This document shows, in pieces, positions 25,940 through 34,943 of a DNA stretch of 64,000 nt. The notes beneath the pieces were generated by a model. The model was not told the origin of the DNA, did no database searches, and worked only from the letters and a program-made list of their open reading frames with translations. Made by a program: the position numbers and the translations under genes. This DNA is from Acinetobacter rathckeae (GTDB taxonomy: Bacteria; Pseudomonadota; Gammaproteobacteria; Pseudomonadales; Moraxellaceae). The stretch lies in contig NZ_VTDO01000002.1 of assembly GCF_015627125.1 (NCBI RefSeq), forward strand, positions 310,001 through 374,000, read 5' to 3'. Within the stretch, counting starts at the first letter, position 1. Each line of letters starts with the position of its first letter.

Positions 25940-27124
25940 TTAATGAGGCAGTGTACGTTTTTCTACTTTTAGTGCAATTAAGAAGATGATTAATCCGCCT
26001 AAAGTTAAAATAATTGCTACCCAAATTGGTGATAACCAACCTAAGTTTTTGTTGAGTACCCATCCTCCTAAAAATGCTCCAAGCGCATTTGCGAAGTTGA
26101 GTGCTGAATGATTTAATGTGGCAGCTAAAGACTGTGCATTTCCTGCAACGTCCATTAATCGAGTTTGTAGTGTTGTGGCAAGTCCCATAACACTCACACC
26201 AATTAAAAACAGTGCCAGTATGGCAGTGTACATATTACTCATCATGATTAATGCAATACAAAATGATAAAGTTGAGCAAGACAATATTCCAATAGTGGTT
26301 TTAGTGAGGTTTTTATCTGCAAAGTAGCCACTAACAAAGTTACTACAGACCATACCAAGTCCCCAAATGGCCAATACAATTGGAATCAGGTCATTCTTTA
26401 GGTGGGTGTAATTGAGTAAAATAGGTGAAATATAGCTATAAACAGCAAATATACCACCAAAACCAATCGCACCTACCGCAAGTGTGAGCCACATATTAAT
26501 ATTTTTTAAACCGCGAAGCTCTTCTAAAATACTCTCATTGTCTTTAATGGCAATATTCGGTACAAAAAACAAAATCGCAATAATTGTAATAAAGGCCACT
26601 GTGCCAGAAAAACCAAAGCCTGCTTGCCAACCAAAGGTTTGCCCAATCCATGTGGCTAAAGGCACACCAATCACGTTTGCTACGGTTAAGCCAAGCATCA
26701 TGCGTGCAACTGCAGTTGCACGACGCTTTGGCCCAGCAAGTTCAGCTGCAACCAAAGAGGCAATACCAAAGTATGCACCATGAGGTAAGCCTGCAACAAA
26801 ACGAGACAGTAAGACAATATCATAGCTATGTACAAAAGCCGTGGTGATATTGGCTAAACCGTAGAACAGCATTAATGCAATAAGAAACTTCTTTTTGGGA
26901 ATACGTGCCCCAAGTATTGCAAACAAAGGTGCACCCACAAGTACACCTAAAGCGTAGGCACTTATGAGATGTCCTGCACTTGGTACAGAAATTTGCAGGT
27001 TATTGGCAATTTCTTGTAGTAGCCCCATCGCTGCAAATTCGGTTGTACCAATACAAAACCCACCGATTGCAAGGGAGAGTATGGCTAAAAATAAGGAGTA
27101 AGAGGGTTGAGTTTGTGCGGTCAT
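25940..27124 (-). CDS. MFS transporter of the drug/sugar efflux class (AraJ-like)
   Basis: This 394-residue transporter has twelve predicted membrane segments. The N terminus LAIGGFCIGTTEFAAMGLL and the motif C region MLGLTVANVIGVPLATWIG are those of DHA1-type arabinose or drug efflux proteins. I prefer the ATG at 27124 (MTAQTQPSYS), because the 16 codons upstream of it do not look like family sequence. The stop codon lies 3 nt from the stop of the convergent CLC gene. The substrate is unknown. Confidence 0.85.
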   Translation of the reverse strand: MTAQTQPSYSLFLAILSLAIGGFCIGTTEFAAMGLLQEIANNLQISVPSAGHLISAYALGVLVGAPLFAILGARIPKKKFLIALMLFYGLANITTAFVHSYDIVLLSRFVAGLPHGAYFGIASLVAAELAGPKRRATAVARMMLGLTVANVIGVPLATWIGQTFGWQAGFGFSGTVAFITIIAILFFVPNIAIKDNESILEELRGLKNINMWLTLAVGAIGFGGIFAVYSYISPILLNYTHLKNDLIPIVLAIWGLGMVCSNFVSGYFADKNLTKTTIGILSCSTLSFCIALIMMSNMYTAILALFLIGVSVMGLATTLQTRLMDVAGNAQSLAATLNHSALNFANALGAFLGGWVLNKNLGWLSPIWVAIILTLGGLIIFLIALKVEKRTLPH

Positions 27125-27475
27125 ATTATCATCGAAAAACAAGGTTATTTTTATTCTACAAGAAAAAACCACTGCTCTTGAACCCTATGTCGCGTTATTC
27201 ATATAAAGATAAGAAGTAAAAGTTCAATTATACTGACGTGAGTTGAATGCTTTAATGGCTATCAATGTTATAAAGTATGGCTCATTTTAGTGTGATAGTT
27301 ATATTGGGGGGAGTTTCTTTGAATTGTGTTTGGATGTTTGTTTAATGTCACCCGTTAAATCATCAAGCTAAGAATATTTTTATATTTGAAAATAGTTTTA
27401 AATCATTAAGAGTTGAAAGTGAATTTTTATCATTAAATTTATGATATAATGAATTATTTTCAAAAAATAATGGTT
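27125..27475. other. 351-nt divergent gap between the MFS gene and metR
   Basis: No gene is seen. The region contains an extended -10 promoter for metR (listed separately) and several TGAA-type half-sites without the clear spacing of a MetR box. Confidence 0.5.
27442..27450 (+). promoter_or_regulatory. Extended -10 promoter of metR
   Basis: TGATATAAT fits the extended -10 consensus TGNTATAAT. Transcription would start near 27457, giving a leader of about 20 nt before the preferred ATG at 27476. No good -35 box is required or seen. Confidence 0.5.
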
Positions 27476-28390
27476 ATGTTAGAAATTCGTCATTTAAAAA
27501 CATTGTTGGCTTTAAGAGAGCATGGCTCTTTGGTGGCGGCTGCAGGTGATTTGTGTTTGACGCCATCAGCAATTTCGCATCAACTTAAAGAGCTAGATCA
27601 TTGGTACGGTGTGGAGGTCGTGAATCGTCGTAGTCGGCCAGTACAGTTCTCAAGTGTTGGGCAGCGTTTACTTAAGTTAGCTGATGATATTTTACCGCAA
27701 ATACATCTTACACATAGTGATATTACACGTATTATCCATGGACAAACAGGTCGTATTATTTTTGCATCGGAATGTCATAGCTGTTTTGACTGGTTGATGC
27801 CATTGTTGAACCAATACCGTCAACAGTATCCTGATGTTGACTTGGATTTTGCACCAGCATTTGAGTCAAATCCACATGAATTACTACAAAATGGTGAGTT
27901 TGATGTGTTGATTACTGCAGACCCTATTGAGCTAAAAGGTATTGAATATTTTGCTATTTTTGAATATGAATCACGACTCGTGTTATCAAATACACATGCT
28001 TTGGTTCGATCTCAGCAGATTACTGTACAAGATTTGGCAAACGAAACTTTAGTCACTTATCCTGTAGATAAGCACCGTTTAGACATTATGTCTCACTTAT
28101 TTATTCCTGCAAAAATACAACCTAAGAGTGTGCGTACGACGGATTTAACACAAATGTTAATTCAGTTGGTGGCGAGTGGTCGTGGCGTAGCGGCATTGCC
28201 TGATTGGGTGGTGAATGAGTATGAACAAAAAGGGTGGGTGACGAGCCGTCGTTTAAGCTGTGTTTCGCCACAAGGGTTGCGCCGTACATTGTATGCGGGT
28301 TATCGTACAGAAGGTAAAGAAAAAAGCTATTTTGAAGGCTTTTTAAAGCAACTTGAAAAGTTCTCGAAAAAAAGAACACAATATTATTAG
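27476..28390 (+). CDS. metR: LysR-family regulator MetR
   Basis: This 304-residue regulator has an N-terminal LysR helix-turn-helix (RHLKTLLALREHGSLVAAAG, then SAISHQLKELD) that matches E. coli MetR closely. It is followed by a two-lobed effector domain. MetR activates methionine synthesis genes with homocysteine as co-effector. Two earlier in-frame ATG codons exist (27449, 27470). MLEIRHLK at 27476 aligns with the family start. A perfect hairpin follows the stop. Confidence 0.88.
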   Translation: MLEIRHLKTLLALREHGSLVAAAGDLCLTPSAISHQLKELDHWYGVEVVNRRSRPVQFSSVGQRLLKLADDILPQIHLTHSDITRIIHGQTGRIIFASECHSCFDWLMPLLNQYRQQYPDVDLDFAPAFESNPHELLQNGEFDVLITADPIELKGIEYFAIFEYESRLVLSNTHALVRSQQITVQDLANETLVTYPVDKHRLDIMSHLFIPAKIQPKSVRTTDLTQMLIQLVASGRGVAALPDWVVNEYEQKGWVTSRRLSCVSPQGLRRTLYAGYRTEGKEKSYFEGFLKQLEKFSKKRTQYY

Positions 28391-28400
28391 ACACTTAAAG

Positions 28401-28433
28401 ATAAATATGGCATTTATTAAATGCCATATTTAT
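28401..28433. terminator. Long perfect hairpin between metR and the glycosyltransferase remnant
   Basis: The arms ATAAATATGGCATTTA (28401-28416) and TAAATGCCATATTTAT (28418-28433) are exact reverse complements. It sits between two convergent genes and probably terminates both transcripts. Confidence 0.75.
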
Positions 28434-28448
28434 GGTTTTAAATGTGTA

Positions 28449-29162
28449 TTAGGTTGTTGTTATATTTACTCCAGCATGTTTTAAATATTCATCAAAAGAA
28501 ATAAAGCTTTCTTTTTTAGTGCAGTATACACGTGCGTGTGGTGGAACTGGTCTATCAAATTGTACATAATGCGTGGCGTAGTCTGTAGTATAATTTACTG
28601 TAGGTGTAGCAATATGGGTTTTCATAATATCTGCCTTGACCAACATATCTCAAATAATACGGTCACCATATAGCGATTGTTCTTTGGGTTTAAAGAGCCA
28701 TAAGCGTAATAGAGAAAATACTTCTTTTCTAAAAAAGTAGCAGTTTGTATCAACAAAATCTTTACCATTCGAATGTGTACAAGTGCCTAAGCGTTCTTCT
28801 GGTTCAATATATAGTGTTCTTGCTATTGTAATGACAGGCGGGTTGCCGTAATTTTTATATGTCCAAATAATATTGCTGATATGTTCATCATCATACCAGT
28901 TGTCTGCATCTAAAAAGCAAATGGCATCAAATTCTAAAGCAGAGGCAATTGCTGCTCCAATGCCTCTGGGGGTGTCACCATAATCTGCAGTGTTGGGTAT
29001 CGTCATATGTTGGCAGTCCCATGTATTAATTTCTTGGTATGGGAAGCCATCTGAAATTAGAAAATGAACCACATTTCCTTGCTGTCTTAATACACTGTCA
29101 TGACAGCGTTTAATCATATTTATACTTTCTTTAAAATAGGGGGTAATAACGGCAATTTTCAT
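28449..29162 (-). pseudogene. GT2-type glycosyltransferase interrupted by one in-frame TGA
   Basis: The frame from ATG at 29162 encodes a family 2 glycosyltransferase-like domain. It begins MKIAVITPYFKES, has the DxD-type motif FLDADNWYDDEH near 98-109, and runs through SLYGDRII. A TGA at 28650-28652 then interrupts it. The same frame continues with DMLVKADIMKTHIATP to a stop at 28449, giving about 237 residues plus the missing codon. TGG to TGA is the simplest explanation. It may be a fresh pseudogene, a sequencing error or a read-through product. No ribosome site is evident, and no polysaccharide genes are nearby. Confidence 0.75.
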
Positions 29163-29866
29163 ATAATTTTTTAATGTAGTTAAAGTTTAAAAAGTAGTAT
29201 GTAAGGGAAAAACAATCATTTCTAACGCATAAAGTCTATCATTGAATGGTTAATATTTATAAAATTATATTTTATTTAAAGTTTGTTAGTGAAAAGCTCA
29301 ACTAAATACTTTAAATATGACATTGTATTTTTTAGTGCTGTCTAACTCTATTTAAATGAGCGGTGCTAAATTGAATTTAGATAGTATTTCTATTTTAAAA
29401 TATTTGATTACTTTTGACGTGTTGTAGTTGTTTTTATATTTTTGAATTAAAGCTATTCCTGCAAAAAATGAAGCAATCATAAAAATTTTTTACTACACGA
29501 TGTTCAGTAACTTTAGAAAAGAAATCGTAAGTGCTATACAAAGTATTATTTTTGCGAAATTTTCTTTTTGAGCATACCAAAACAGCATTGATAGTAAACT
29601 TAAAAATGTAGCCATCGAAGATAATATTTCTATCATTTAACACCTCTTCTTTTCACAATTATTGGTGTATGGACAATTTGGCTCTTTATATCGCTATTAT
29701 TGAATTAAAATACTTAAAATCATATTAAGTATTTTGAATATAATGTCAAAAGGGGGTACTTTAACATTGAAGTGTCAACAACAATAGATATCATCTAGAT
29801 AAACTATTTAGCCCTAAAAAGAGTCTTGAACCTTTCAAGTTGTCTTTTAGTCAATGCTAGTTTGAT
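29163..29866. other. Gene-poor AT-rich gap of about 700 nt
   Basis: Apart from the small membrane frame at 29493-29636 I see no gene. An 11-bp inverted repeat, AAAATACTTAA / TTAAGTATTTT, lies at 29707-29717 and 29725-29735. It could be an operator or a weak bidirectional terminator. Together with the interrupted glycosyltransferase this looks like decaying DNA. Confidence 0.5.
29493..29636 (-). CDS. Probable small membrane peptide, 47 residues
   Basis: ATG at 29636 is preceded by AAGAAGAGGTG, the best ribosome site in this region. It opens a 47-codon frame with two hydrophobic stretches, at about 8-22 and 27-47. The stop is a double TAG TAA. The same frame then continues from an ATG at 29480 to 29352 with another hydrophobic segment, so this may be either a short peptide or the first half of a broken protein of about 94 residues. 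I know no family. A competing frame at 29434-29643 starts with GTG and has no such profile. Confidence 0.4.
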   Translation of the reverse strand: MIEILSSMATFLSLLSMLFWYAQKENFAKIILCIALTISFLKLLNIV

Positions 29867-30319
29867 TTAAGCTTGATAGATAAAGAGCGATAAAATACCT
29901 GCTGCAATGAGTGGCCCAACAGGTACGCCTTTTAAAAGTGCTACGCCTGCAATTGTGCCAATTAATAGCCCTGCAATGACATCTGGTTGAGCACTCATAA
30001 GGCGAACACCACGAGCACCAAGCCAAGCAACTACTAAACCAGTGACAATGGCTAAAATGGATTTATAGCTAGCAAAAGATTTAAGAAGTGTTTCTCCTGC
30101 GATTGTACCACTTGCAATGGGTGCTAAAACACCAATAGTCAGTATAGTTATACCAAAATTTAGCGCATGGCTTTGAATAAATGGAAAGTATTGCGACAGT
30201 GGTGTAATCCGCACAATAATTAAAACCACACTGGCAATGGTAACAGATGAGTTGTGGCTCATTACGCCACAGGCCAAGAGAACAAAAAGTGCGGTGAGGT
30301 TAATATCAATAGAAGCCAT
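29867..30319 (-). CDS. DUF441 family membrane protein (YeaL-like)
   Basis: This 150-residue protein has four or five membrane segments. It aligns closely with E. coli YeaL, including [33 protein letters not shown] and [12 protein letters not shown]. The function of DUF441 proteins is unknown. The frame extends six codons upstream to 30337, but the alignment favours the ATG at 30319. Neither start has a good ribosome site. It diverges from rsuA. Confidence 0.85.
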   Translation of the reverse strand: MASIDINLTALFVLLACGVMSHNSSVTIASVVLIIVRITPLSQYFPFIQSHALNFGITILTIGVLAPIASGTIAGETLLKSFASYKSILAIVTGLVVAWLGARGVRLMSAQPDVIAGLLIGTIAGVALLKGVPVGPLIAAGILSLFIYQA

Positions 30320-30453
30320 ATGCCAAGATAAAGTCATTGTTTTGCCACATTGTAGCCTATTTTATCTGGATTACTGATATATAAGTCATAAAAAGTTCAT
30401 AAAATCACAGCATTTTTAGTAAACTGTGTTTATACATGGTTTAGGTTACTCGA

Positions 30454-31158
30454 ATGCGTTTAGATAAATTATTAATTTCTCAAGGTTTTGGTCCAAGAAA
30501 GGAGTGCCAGTTTCTAATTGAGCATGGTGCTGTGTCTGTGCATGGTGAAGTGTGTACGAGTATTAAACAGCACGTAGACCCTAAAGGACTTGAATACACG
30601 GTAAATGACGTAGTGTATGAGTACCGTGAAAATGTGTATTTGGCACTGAATAAACCACAAGGCTATGAGTGCTCACATCGGCCAGACTATCATTTAAGTG
30701 TTTTTGAGTTGTTACCTGAATTGCTGATTAACCGTGGTTTACAAGCCGTTGGCCGTTTAGACCAAGATACAACAGGGCTAATTTTATTTACAGATGATGG
30801 TAAATGGTTACATGGATTGACGCACCCGAAAAAGCATATTGCAAAAAGGTATGTTGTTACGACAAAAGACCCTATAGATGCCACGCAGATTGAACGACTA
30901 GAACAAGGCGTTGCTCTACGTAATGAAATTGGTTTATATAAAGCCACTGATGTATTGCAGGTGGATGAGCATACTTTACAGTTTACGATTCATCAGGGCA
31001 TTTATCATCAGGTGAAGCGAATGATCGCTGCAGTGGGTAATGCAGTAGATACGTTGCATCGAAGCCAAATAGGGGAATGGGTGTTGCCTGAAACTTTAGC
31101 AGAAGGGGAATGGCAGTACTTAGCGGCCTCTGATTTATTAAAACTACAGCATCAATAA
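30454..31158 (+). CDS. rsuA: 16S rRNA pseudouridine(516) synthase RsuA
   Basis: This 234-residue enzyme has an N-terminal S4 RNA-binding domain (MRLDKLLISQGFG through VSVHG, about 1-31). The catalytic domain carries GRLDQDTTGLILF, where Asp103 is the catalytic aspartate. This enzyme modifies U516 of 16S rRNA. The length and the S4 fusion match RsuA rather than RluA. It converges with the antitoxin-like gene, whose stop codon is 4 nt away. Confidence 0.92.
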   Translation: MRLDKLLISQGFGPRKECQFLIEHGAVSVHGEVCTSIKQHVDPKGLEYTVNDVVYEYRENVYLALNKPQGYECSHRPDYHLSVFELLPELLINRGLQAVGRLDQDTTGLILFTDDGKWLHGLTHPKKHIAKRYVVTTKDPIDATQIERLEQGVALRNEIGLYKATDVLQVDEHTLQFTIHQGIYHQVKRMIAAVGNAVDTLHRSQIGEWVLPETLAEGEWQYLAASDLLKLQHQ

Positions 31159-31161
31159 CAT

Positions 31162-31446
31162 TTACTGATCATCTTTATTGTTGAGTAGTGCTTGGAGTGT
31201 TTGTAAAAACTCATCATCATTGATGTTGTGTTGTTCTTGTACCGTGTTGCTCTTTTTGTTTCTGGGAGTATCTAAGTTGATATTCTGATTTTCAATAGAA
31301 AATGGAATAGATTTAGTAATGACGACTTGCTTAAAAAAAAGGCGCACGGCTTGAGCAGGTGTAATACCGAGTTGCTTAAATACGGCAAATGCTTGTTTTT
31401 TTTCTTGTGAGTCTAAACGCACTTGATAGACTTCGGTTTTTCTCAT
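31162..31446 (-). CDS. RelB/DinJ-like antitoxin, no toxin partner
   Basis: This 94-residue protein has a ribbon-helix-helix N terminus: TEVYQVRLDSQEKKQAF, then LGITPAQAVRLFFKQVV, followed by IPF. This is the pattern of RelB/DinJ antitoxins. The C-terminal half is polar and would be disordered without a toxin. No toxin gene of the RelE/YafQ type lies within 4 nt to 100 nt on either side, so it is an orphan. It may be a remnant or a free-standing regulator. The start could also be six codons upstream, at 31464. Confidence 0.65.
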   Translation of the reverse strand: MRKTEVYQVRLDSQEKKQAFAVFKQLGITPAQAVRLFFKQVVITKSIPFSIENQNINLDTPRNKKSNTVQEQHNINDDEFLQTLQALLNNKDDQ

Positions 31447-31542
31447 GACGCTAAGCCAATTCATTGTAAGTTAATATCAGTTTATTTTAGCTAAAATTTA
31501 AGCAATTACAATATCTATACGCACTATTTTGTCATTACACTG

Positions 31543-32451
31543 TCATGGCAATGTCAGGTTTTGGCGAGAAAAAAACTGCATATTTTGTTTTGTGATTGGA
31601 TCTGTAAAAGCCAACATATATGCAAGTAGTTGCAAGGGCTGGCTAAAGTCATGTTCTTCTTTGTGTGTGACGACAGGGTAAAACGGGTCATATAAAATAG
31701 GAATATTTAAAGCATTTAAATGCACCCGCAGTTGATGCTGCTTACCTGAGCTGGGTTTGAGTAAGTATTTTGCATAGTTTTGATTGTGCATTATGCACTC
31801 AATTGTTGTTTCACTATTTGCAGGTAGGTTTGGATCAATGCACATGGTGTAAAAGGGTTCACCTTTTTTCATGTGGCACTGAAATTGATATGGCAAAGAC
31901 AGGTTTGACGTATATCGTGCAATGGCGTGGTAATGTTTGGTGACTTGGCGGTCTGCAAATAGCTGCTGGTATACAGCACGGTTAGTTGGCTTTTTAGAAA
32001 ACATCACTAAGCCGGCTGTTTCACGATCTAAGCGATGAATGGGGCTTAAATCCTCAATACCCGTTTGTTGTTTTAAACGAACTAAAAGTGTCTGTTGTAC
32101 ATAACGCCCTGTGGGGCTGACGGTTAAAAAGTGAGGTTTATCGACCACTAGAAGATCATCATTTTCAAAAATAATGTGGTGTGAGAAAGGCACGTTTATT
32201 TCGTGTTCTAAAAAGCGATAATAAAAAATATATTGCTGTGCTTGGTATGGTGTGTACGTATTTACAGGCATTAACGCTTGATTTAAAACTAGGCCATCAT
32301 CACAGCGTTGTTGCCATTCATCTGCTTGAATGTGTGGAAAATGTGCACATAAAAACTCAAATATGGTCTTATGGTGGGTATGTGATGGTAGTACAACACG
32401 ACTGGCACTAACGCCGTGTATCATAGGTGGTTTAAGGTCGTGAAGTGACAT
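31543..32451 (-). CDS. RluA-family pseudouridine synthase
   Basis: This 302-residue protein carries the catalytic motif HRLDRETAGLVMF (from 139, Asp142) and the RluA-type KHYHA and QLRVHL segments. No S4 domain is obvious. The target may be 23S rRNA or tRNA; the position of modification cannot be read. The open frame extends upstream to 32595, overlapping tsaE on the other strand. I place the start at MSLHDLKPPM (32451) because that avoids the overlap and the upstream residues look non-coding. Confidence 0.85.
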   Translation of the reverse strand: MSLHDLKPPMIHGVSASRVVLPSHTHHKTIFEFLCAHFPHIQADEWQQRCDDGLVLNQALMPVNTYTPYQAQQYIFYYRFLEHEINVPFSHHIIFENDDLLVVDKPHFLTVSPTGRYVQQTLLVRLKQQTGIEDLSPIHRLDRETAGLVMFSKKPTNRAVYQQLFADRQVTKHYHAIARYTSNLSLPYQFQCHMKKGEPFYTMCIDPNLPANSETTIECIMHNQNYAKYLLKPSSGKQHQLRVHLNALNIPILYDPFYPVVTHKEEHDFSQPLQLLAYMLAFTDPITKQNMQFFSRQNLTLP

Positions 32452-32551
32452 AAATGAGGTGCTGTAGCGTAGGCAAATAAATGGGGAATAGTAGGTTTTC
32501 AAGTGTTGCAATGCTATCATAGCAAGGTATTTTTTTCTATGATTTAAGACT

Positions 32552-33031
32552 ATGTTACACAGCCTCACTTTAGATGTTTTATCTATACAAGACACTCAGC
32601 GTTATGCAGATACGTTAGCCAGTTGTTTTACTGAAGGGGTGGTGTATTTAATTGGTGATTTGGGGGCAGGTAAAACGACTTTTACACGTTACTTTTTAGA
32701 GTCTTTTGGCCATGAAGGGGCGGTGAAAAGTCCAACATATACCATCGTTGAGCCGTATCATATCGACGGTCGTAATATTTTTCATTTTGATTTATATCGT
32801 TTAGATGACCCGTATGAGCTTGAACTTATGGGTATCCGTGATTATTTAGAAGAAGATCATGCACTGTTTTTATTTGAATGGCCATCGAAAGGCGATGGTG
32901 AAATTCCAATGGCAGACATTACTTTACGTATTGAAAAAACAGAAGATGAGCAAGCCCGTAAATTTACTTTTGAAAGTGACTCTAAACGGTTAATTGAGTT
33001 AATACAGGAACATCTGAATGCAAAACGCTAA
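32552..33031 (+). CDS. tsaE: tRNA threonylcarbamoyladenosine biosynthesis ATPase TsaE
   Basis: This 159-residue P-loop ATPase works with TsaB and TsaD to make t6A37 in ANN-decoding tRNAs. Walker A is GDLGAGKTTFTR at 35-46. The FHFDLYRL segment and the tryptophan of FEWP are conserved in the family. Its 3' end overlaps mutL by 14 nt. In E. coli amiB sits between tsaE and mutL; it is absent here. Confidence 0.94.
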   Translation: MLHSLTLDVLSIQDTQRYADTLASCFTEGVVYLIGDLGAGKTTFTRYFLESFGHEGAVKSPTYTIVEPYHIDGRNIFHFDLYRLDDPYELELMGIRDYLEEDHALFLFEWPSKGDGEIPMADITLRIEKTEDEQARKFTFESDSKRLIELIQEHLNAKR

Positions 33032-34937
33032 TCTACAGCGAATTGAAACGTTAGATGCGGCTTTAGCCAACCAAATTGCTGCAGGTGAGGTGATTGAACG
33101 CCCATCGTCTGTGGTGAAAGAGTTACTGGAAAATGCGATTGATGCTGGTGCTAACTCGTTAATTATTCGAGTCGCACAAGGTGGCAGTACGCTCATTGAG
33201 ATTATAGATAATGGTATTGGTATTCATGCTGATGATTTAGCATTCGCTGTGATGCGCCATGCCACAAGTAAAATAAAAACATCTGATGATCTACATTCGA
33301 TTGCCAGTTTAGGCTTTCGTGGAGAGGCTTTGGCATCTATTGCGGCCGTTTCTCGTTTAAGTCTTACCAGTAGCCAAGATGACTCAGGTGTGGGGTATCA
33401 GCTTGAAATTAATGGTACAGCGTTTAACCATCAACAGGTTCGAGCCTGTGCGTGTGAGCGTGGTACACATATTCGGGTACAAGATTTATTTTTTAATGTA
33501 CCTGCACGGCGAAAGTTTTTAAAAAGACCTTCGACTGAGTTTATGCATATAGAAGAGGTGGTACGCCGTTTAGCACTGACGTATTTTGATGTGCGTTTTA
33601 TGCTTGAGCATAATGACCAAATTAAGCTGAATTTACCTAAAGCAACCAGTGGTGCGTTGCGGTTACAGCGAGTACAGCAACTTTTAGGTAAAGCTTTTGC
33701 AGAAAATGCCTATTGGGTTGATGCGGAAATGACAGGAATGCGTTTGAATGGTTGGTTAGGTCATCCATCAGATGCACGCCCTCAAGCCGATTTACAATAT
33801 GTGTATGTGAATGGTCGTATTGTGAAAGATAAAACCATTTCACATGCCTTGCGTATGGCGTATGAAGGGATATTACATGGACATCAGTATGCAGGGTATT
33901 TGCTATTTTTAGAGGTCGAGCCAGACACTGTAGATGTTAATGTTCACCCGACAAAACATGAAGTGCGCTTTTTAAATCAAAGAAGTGTGCATGAGTTTGT
34001 ACGTCATACTGCAAAAGAGGTTTTGGCACAATTTCAAACCGCAGTTGCTGACCTCAGTCAAGCTGTTAAAGCACCTGTGATGCATCAAACCATGATGCCA
34101 CAGCCTAGATTGCAAGAAACGCTTGGTTTACATCAGCAGACAGTTGAGCAGACAGCTGAAAAAAATGAGATGCTACATACGCATGATGATGGTTTAACCA
34201 CCACGTTTAATCAGGCACAAGTTAAATCTTCGGTAAATTATGGTCAACCGAAAAATGTATCTTCTTCGCCACAGTTTCAAAATGCCTTACAGTCGTATTT
34301 AGCACCATTACGTGACAGTGAACAGGTTGAAACAACACAGACCAAAGATGAGCACCCTTTGGGTGTTGCGATAGCTCAGCTACATGGTATTTATATTTTG
34401 GCACAAAATACTGAAGGCTTAATTATTGTAGATATGCATGCCGCACATGAGCGAATTGTATTTGAGCAGATGAAAGCCAGTTGGGATAGTCCTGAGTTTT
34501 GGGCATCACAGCAACTGTTAATTCCTAAAATAATTAGCCTAAGCGTATCTCAGATTGAAAAATTTGAACAACGCAAAGCTCAATTTGCAAAGTTTGGGTT
34601 AGAGCTTGACTTATATGGCCAGCATGAACTGATTGTACGTGGTGTACCTGCAATTTTACATCAGGCTAATCTAACGCATTTGGTGTCTGAATTACTTAAT
34701 GACTTAGACCCTAATGACCAAGCTTTAGGTTTATTGCAAAAACGAGATCAGATTTTAGCAGGCATGGCATGTCATGGTGCAGTACGCGCCCATCGGCAAC
34801 TCAGTCTACCTGAAATGAACGCTTTATTGCGTCAAATGGAACAGACTGCATTTGCAAGCCAATGTAATCATGGTCGGCCAACATGGCGCGCGTTTCCATT
34901 ATCGCAATTAGATAAATTATTTGCTCGAGGAGAGTAG
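33018..34937 (+). CDS. mutL: DNA mismatch repair protein MutL (endonuclease type)
   Basis: This 639-residue protein has an N-terminal GHKL ATPase: ELLENAIDAGA at about 35-45, DNGIGI, GFRGEAL. A low-complexity linker from about 345-440 leads to the C-terminal dimer domain. VDMHAAHERIVFE is close to the DQHA(x)2E(x)4E metal-dependent nicking motif, and ACHGAVRA and CNHGRPTW complete the metal site. E. coli MutL lacks these and depends on MutH. This protein should nick DNA itself, as in P. aeruginosa. It is part of tsaE-mutL-miaA-hfq. Confidence 0.95.
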   Translation: MQNANLQRIETLDAALANQIAAGEVIERPSSVVKELLENAIDAGANSLIIRVAQGGSTLIEIIDNGIGIHADDLAFAVMRHATSKIKTSDDLHSIASLGFRGEALASIAAVSRLSLTSSQDDSGVGYQLEINGTAFNHQQVRACACERGTHIRVQDLFFNVPARRKFLKRPSTEFMHIEEVVRRLALTYFDVRFMLEHNDQIKLNLPKATSGALRLQRVQQLLGKAFAENAYWVDAEMTGMRLNGWLGHPSDARPQADLQYVYVNGRIVKDKTISHALRMAYEGILHGHQYAGYLLFLEVEPDTVDVNVHPTKHEVRFLNQRSVHEFVRHTAKEVLAQFQTAVADLSQAVKAPVMHQTMMPQPRLQETLGLHQQTVEQTAEKNEMLHTHDDGLTTTFNQAQVKSSVNYGQPKNVSSSPQFQNALQSYLAPLRDSEQVETTQTKDEHPLGVAIAQLHGIYILAQNTEGLIIVDMHAAHERIVFEQMKASWDSPEFWASQQLLIPKIISLSVSQIEKFEQRKAQFAKFGLELDLYGQHELIVRGVPAILHQANLTHLVSELLNDLDPNDQALGLLQKRDQILAGMACHGAVRAHRQLSLPEMNALLRQMEQTAFASQCNHGRPTWRAFPLSQLDKLFARGE

Positions 34938-34943
34938 TGATTC

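Noticed and set aside
29434..29643. 69-codon minus-strand frame starting with GTG
   Set aside because: It overlaps the better-supported small membrane frame, which has an ATG at proper spacing from the same ribosome site.
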